Source: Streptomyces sp. NBC_00091 (lineage in GTDB: Bacteria > Actinomycetota > Actinomycetes > Streptomycetales > Streptomycetaceae). Taken from it: a DNA stretch of 64,000 nucleotides. The notes under the pieces are model-generated. The model was not told the DNA's origin, did not search any database, and saw only the letters and a list, made by a program, of their open reading frames with translations. The position numbers and the translations under genes are program-made. Location: positions 3,596,001 through 3,660,000 of the forward strand of contig NZ_JAPEMA010000001.1 in NCBI RefSeq assembly GCF_026343185.1, given 5' to 3'. The stretch's first letter is position 1. Each line of letters begins with the position of its first letter. Shown here one piece after another: positions 62,501 through 64,000 of this stretch.

Positions 62501-63640
62501 CCCCTTGATGTTGGAAGTGTCCAACTGGAAGAAGGAACGGGAGAGCCCGTTGGTGTCGCTCTCGTACCCGACCCGGACGTCCTGCTTGGTGTTCCAGTAG
62601 GAGTTGTTCGGCCAGCTGCGGTAGGCCCAGGCCCAGTTCTGACGCTCGCCCCAGGCGACCGAAGGGTCGATGTAGACGGGGTACTTCGTCTGCGCGCCGG
62701 TCAACAGGGCCTGGTCCGGCTTGATCTCCAAGGTGTCGCCCGAGACCGCCGTGGGCATCTGCGCGTCCTTCGCCCCTGACGGCGCCACGAAGGCGTCGGA
62801 GGGTGCGCCGGCACCGGTCCCCGGGTCTGCGGCAAGCGAGCGCGCTGCCGCGGACGAGCGAGCCTGGGGGGCCGCCGCTCCTGTGCTGGTCGAGTCCCAC
62901 ATCATGGGCGCCGAGGCAGTGAAGACGTTCTGCCCGGCCGGGTTGACCGCGCTGAGCAGTCCGGTCGTCGGGTCGCTCGTGACGTTCAAGCCGACCGTGT
63001 CGAGCTTGAACCTCAGTAGAGCGAGGTCAGGGTGCTTCGCCGCTTCGGCGGTCTTGACCACCAGCAGCTGAGAGAAGCCCTCGACCTCGGCTTTCAGCTG
63101 GAGGTCCACGTCCGGCATGACGTTCGCGTAGGTGGCCACATTCCCGGCCAGCGTCGGCTTCGGCAGGGCCTTGGGCCAGGTCAGCGACAGCGTACGGCCG
63201 TCCTTGACCCCGGTCAGGAGGGGCGCGGTGCCGCCGCCGGAGAAGGCGATCGAGACGGCCGAGGCCTTGGGCGCCACCTTCCCGTCCAGGCCGAACTGGA
63301 GCGTTGGGTCGGTCGCGACCCAGACGCCACCCTGCCGCACCCGCACCGTCGTGCCGTACCGCTTCACGGACCACTTGCCGGTCGGCAGGGCCCAGGTGTC
63401 CGAGGAACCGGTCCGCGCGGACGTCAGCTCGTAAGGCTGCCCGGTCTCCTTGGCCTTGGCAAGAGCGAAGTCCTCCGCCCGCATCGAGCCGTCGGCAACT
63501 GGGTCGGCGGCCGCTGCCGCCGTGTCCGGCTGTAATACAGCCAAACCTGTGGTCGCTATTGAGCCAACCAGAGCGAAGGAAATGACTCCGCTTATCCTCC
63601 GCCCGCCTGACCTGCGGGAGAGTCTCTTTTTTGTCGTCAC
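59552..63640 (-). CDS. Secreted multidomain protein (DNRLRE, FG-GAP/VCBS, LamG, ricin-B lectin)
   Basis: 1362 residues. The signal peptide (about 1-44) has [13 protein letters not shown]. Residues about 320-480 resemble a DNRLRE-type beta domain ([24 protein letters not shown]). Around 520-640 are Ig/Fn3-like strands. Five FG-GAP/VCBS calcium-binding repeats follow (about 730-1010; [27 protein letters not shown]), then a LamG domain (about 1030-1230) and a C-terminal ricin-B lectin (about 1240-1362; [19 protein letters not shown]). A secreted or surface carbohydrate-binding protein. GTG 63640 has GGAG upstream. Confidence 0.87.
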   Translation of the reverse strand: MTTKKRLSRRSGGRRISGVISFALVGSIATTGLAVLQPDTAAAAADPVADGSMRAEDFALAKAKETGQPYELTSARTGSSDTWALPTGKWSVKRYGTTVRVRQGGVWVATDPTLQFGLDGKVAPKASAVSIAFSGGGTAPLLTGVKDGRTLSLTWPKALPKPTLAGNVATYANVMPDVDLQLKAEVEGFSQLLVVKTAEAAKHPDLALLRFKLDTVGLNVTSDPTTGLLSAVNPAGQNVFTASAPMMWDSTSTGAAAPQARSSAAARSLAADPGTGAGAPSDAFVAPSGAKDAQMPTAVSGDTLEIKPDQALLTGAQTKYPVYIDPSVAWGERQNWAWAYRSWPNNSYWNTKQDVRVGYESDTNGLSRSFFQLDTSNIKGALVSKSTFRVKETWSWSCTATPVELWTTGPISSKTTWNNQPTKGTRLATVTAAKGYEGCAQGNLEFDATAAAKESASKGWSSVTLGLYASNEGDVFQWKRFDPKTITLETEYNNPPRKPRALGTNPYASCSVGAFGDLIGDAHVSLFATIEDPDGGNLEAEFQISKFFATSFGYKVIATQSIPANNGKVTTWSVPDATLSSGLYSWKVRAKDQDNAYSDWSTCKFRVDRTRPSKPPVISSAQFPDGKSGWPATTGRARTPGTFTFSANGVADAKEVLYYTDSEPAPQAVAPGSSVTLTPPGSGPHFVYAVTVDQAGNRSDTATYLYYANRSQTQDGPNDLNGDGNRDIWTVDSQGTLLAYAGQGNGKFAAAAKGGVSFSGAQVGTQGDWDGDGYNDLVSLQQPSGMTQKKVWTYPNNGQGSVVNNPVELTVACPVKDPGIGCDYGSDWNGDDHWHNAEQIIPPGDVNGDGAPDLLVKQGKQLWAYYGSIFGTLDSNGEPVLVGNGDWDKFTVVAPGDLNGDEVPDLWLRDDTSGDVFRTFGSKGPNGLIDPTTWGSPSSRVKIASGIGKTAYPTLGSAGDVTGDKLADLWAVDANRQLATFSGTGTSQPLNVTGINQTPSFLGNLTAPTAQWKLTSSSSSGNSTPSSVGNFPADTTGITWPTATIAGRNTPYAAFDGPQSSITTDRPVVDTRQSFTLSAWVKPGPSGAVISQDNNRNSAFAIFADPDSKKWGFALSYADVDGSAYDWSHKTVNDAARFTPDSWQQLTAVYNADTGLMSLYVNGVLAGVGHHNAASSPAPVGPLVMGRYKENGKADYYHEGLKGGISNVAVYPYAAPLTAPGATGPMSLTAKPSHCMDNDNGRPIDGNKIQAWDCNMIGGGGAQKFDIRADGTIRHQEKCLDAKDAGTSNGTPIQIVSCHNHPAQQFLPRADGSLYNPVSGRCVDAGNMETGTQLYLWDCNASNPQRWTIPALSTAPLPVPLW

Positions 63641-63868
63641 TCAAGCTCCAACCGTCTGATATTCGCGGCGACTGTACTCGACGCCTCAGGTTGAGTGCAC
63701 CCCTGTTGACCTGCACTTTTGGTGACAATTGGGTGCGATTATTACTTTTGCCCAGGAGTTAATCGACGCCATTGGTATTCGAATTTAAGCCATTGGTCGG
63801 CGTTTCGGACTCGCGAATTCGGGCTGTTATTCTGCGCCGATGAATTTCCTAGATATGTGGGGTGGGGT
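63641..63868. promoter_or_regulatory. AT-rich divergent promoter region
   Basis: About 230 bp, distinctly AT-richer than the window average, between two divergent secreted-protein genes. It presumably holds both promoters. No clear operator or gene was identified. Confidence 0.4.
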
Positions 63869-63883
63869 GTGAGAAGATCTCGC

Positions 63884-64000
63884 ATGAGAAGGCTTTCTGT
63901 GGCAGTGGCCGCAGCAGTCCTTTCGGGCACGCTGCCAGGGGCTGTGGCCGTCGCCGACAGCAAAGACAGGCCGTCGCTGCCGCAGCTCAAGCAGCCGAAG
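63884..64000 (+). CDS. Secreted protein, N-terminus only (possibly RHS family)
   Basis: 39 codons are visible before the window ends. The product starts MRRLSVAVAAAVLSGTLPG, a signal peptide ending near VAVADS, then PSLPQLKQPK. GTG 63869 in frame is an alternative start. The position next to a LamG/ricin secreted protein and the mature start resemble Streptomyces RHS-repeat proteins, but this is inference from very little sequence. Confidence 0.6.
   Translation, partial: MRRLSVAVAAAVLSGTLPGAVAVADSKDRPSLPQLKQPK

Noticed and set aside
59552..63640. Plus-strand frames within the giant gene
   Set aside because: They lack coherent domains; the minus strand has signal peptide, calcium repeats, LamG and lectin motifs in order.
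1..64000. CRISPR arrays, rRNA genes, replication origin
   Set aside because: No regularly spaced direct repeats with unique spacers, no rRNA signatures and no DnaA-box cluster were seen.

Overview
The window is chromosomal DNA from a Streptomyces or a very close relative. The evidence is very high G+C with strong third-position GC bias, frequent GTG starts, many apparently leaderless transcripts, and a conserved Streptomyces gene order: pkaA-pkaB, prfB, ftsE-ftsX, C-terminal protease, smpB-ssrA, and further on malic enzyme-hup-murA.

Region by region. 1-6.3 kb: an FHA-domain protein cut by the window edge, two membrane-anchored Ser/Thr kinases (PkaA, PkaB), and a 2OG-Fe(II) oxygenase preceded by a short leader-peptide ORF. 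6.4-12.1 kb: core translation and division genes (prfB, ftsEX, smpB, ssrA) with an S41 protease. 12.1-16.9 kb: a complete graspetide (omega-ester RiPP) cluster, with precursor, ATP-grasp ligase, PIMT-like methyltransferase, divergent HTH-TPR regulator and TrmO-like protein. 17-24.9 kb: a secreted collagen-like protein, an MFS exporter with a divergent LysR regulator, a NarK-type nitrate/nitrite transporter followed by a uroporphyrinogen-III synthase fused to a winged helix, a GNAT and a CGNR regulator. 25-28.8 kb: a repeat-rich accessory stretch with a two-gene small-protein operon, a second HTH-TPR regulator, a GNAT and a hypothetical gene, bounded by copies of a ~65-bp dispersed repeat. 28.8-36.4 kb: HelD-like RNA polymerase ATPase, a probable structured small RNA, malic enzyme, HU, MurA, YqgE and a DUF3039 protein. 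36.5-43.8 kb: a GH20 hexosaminidase and a three-subunit xanthine-dehydrogenase-type molybdoenzyme whose Fe-S subunit has a very long disordered extension. 43.8-52.2 kb: a type VII (ESX)-like gene group with WXG100-type proteins, a mycosin protease, a large helical protein and a lipoprotein, interrupted by a solitary TnpB element. 52.2-64 kb: tRNA-Cys, an MFS transporter, an RHH-Doc toxin-antitoxin pair, an SF2 helicase, a sortase-anchored LAETG protein, an IclR regulator, a Lon-type protease, a 1362-residue secreted multidomain protein, and the start of a divergent secreted gene cut by the window end.

The most noteworthy material is the graspetide cluster; the probable structured RNA before the malic enzyme gene, with phased 11-bp repeats just upstream; the dispersed repeats; the leader peptide; the mosaic composition of the mycosin region; and the molybdoenzyme Fe-S subunit extension. 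Functions are assigned by recognising families from sequence; no database search was run.
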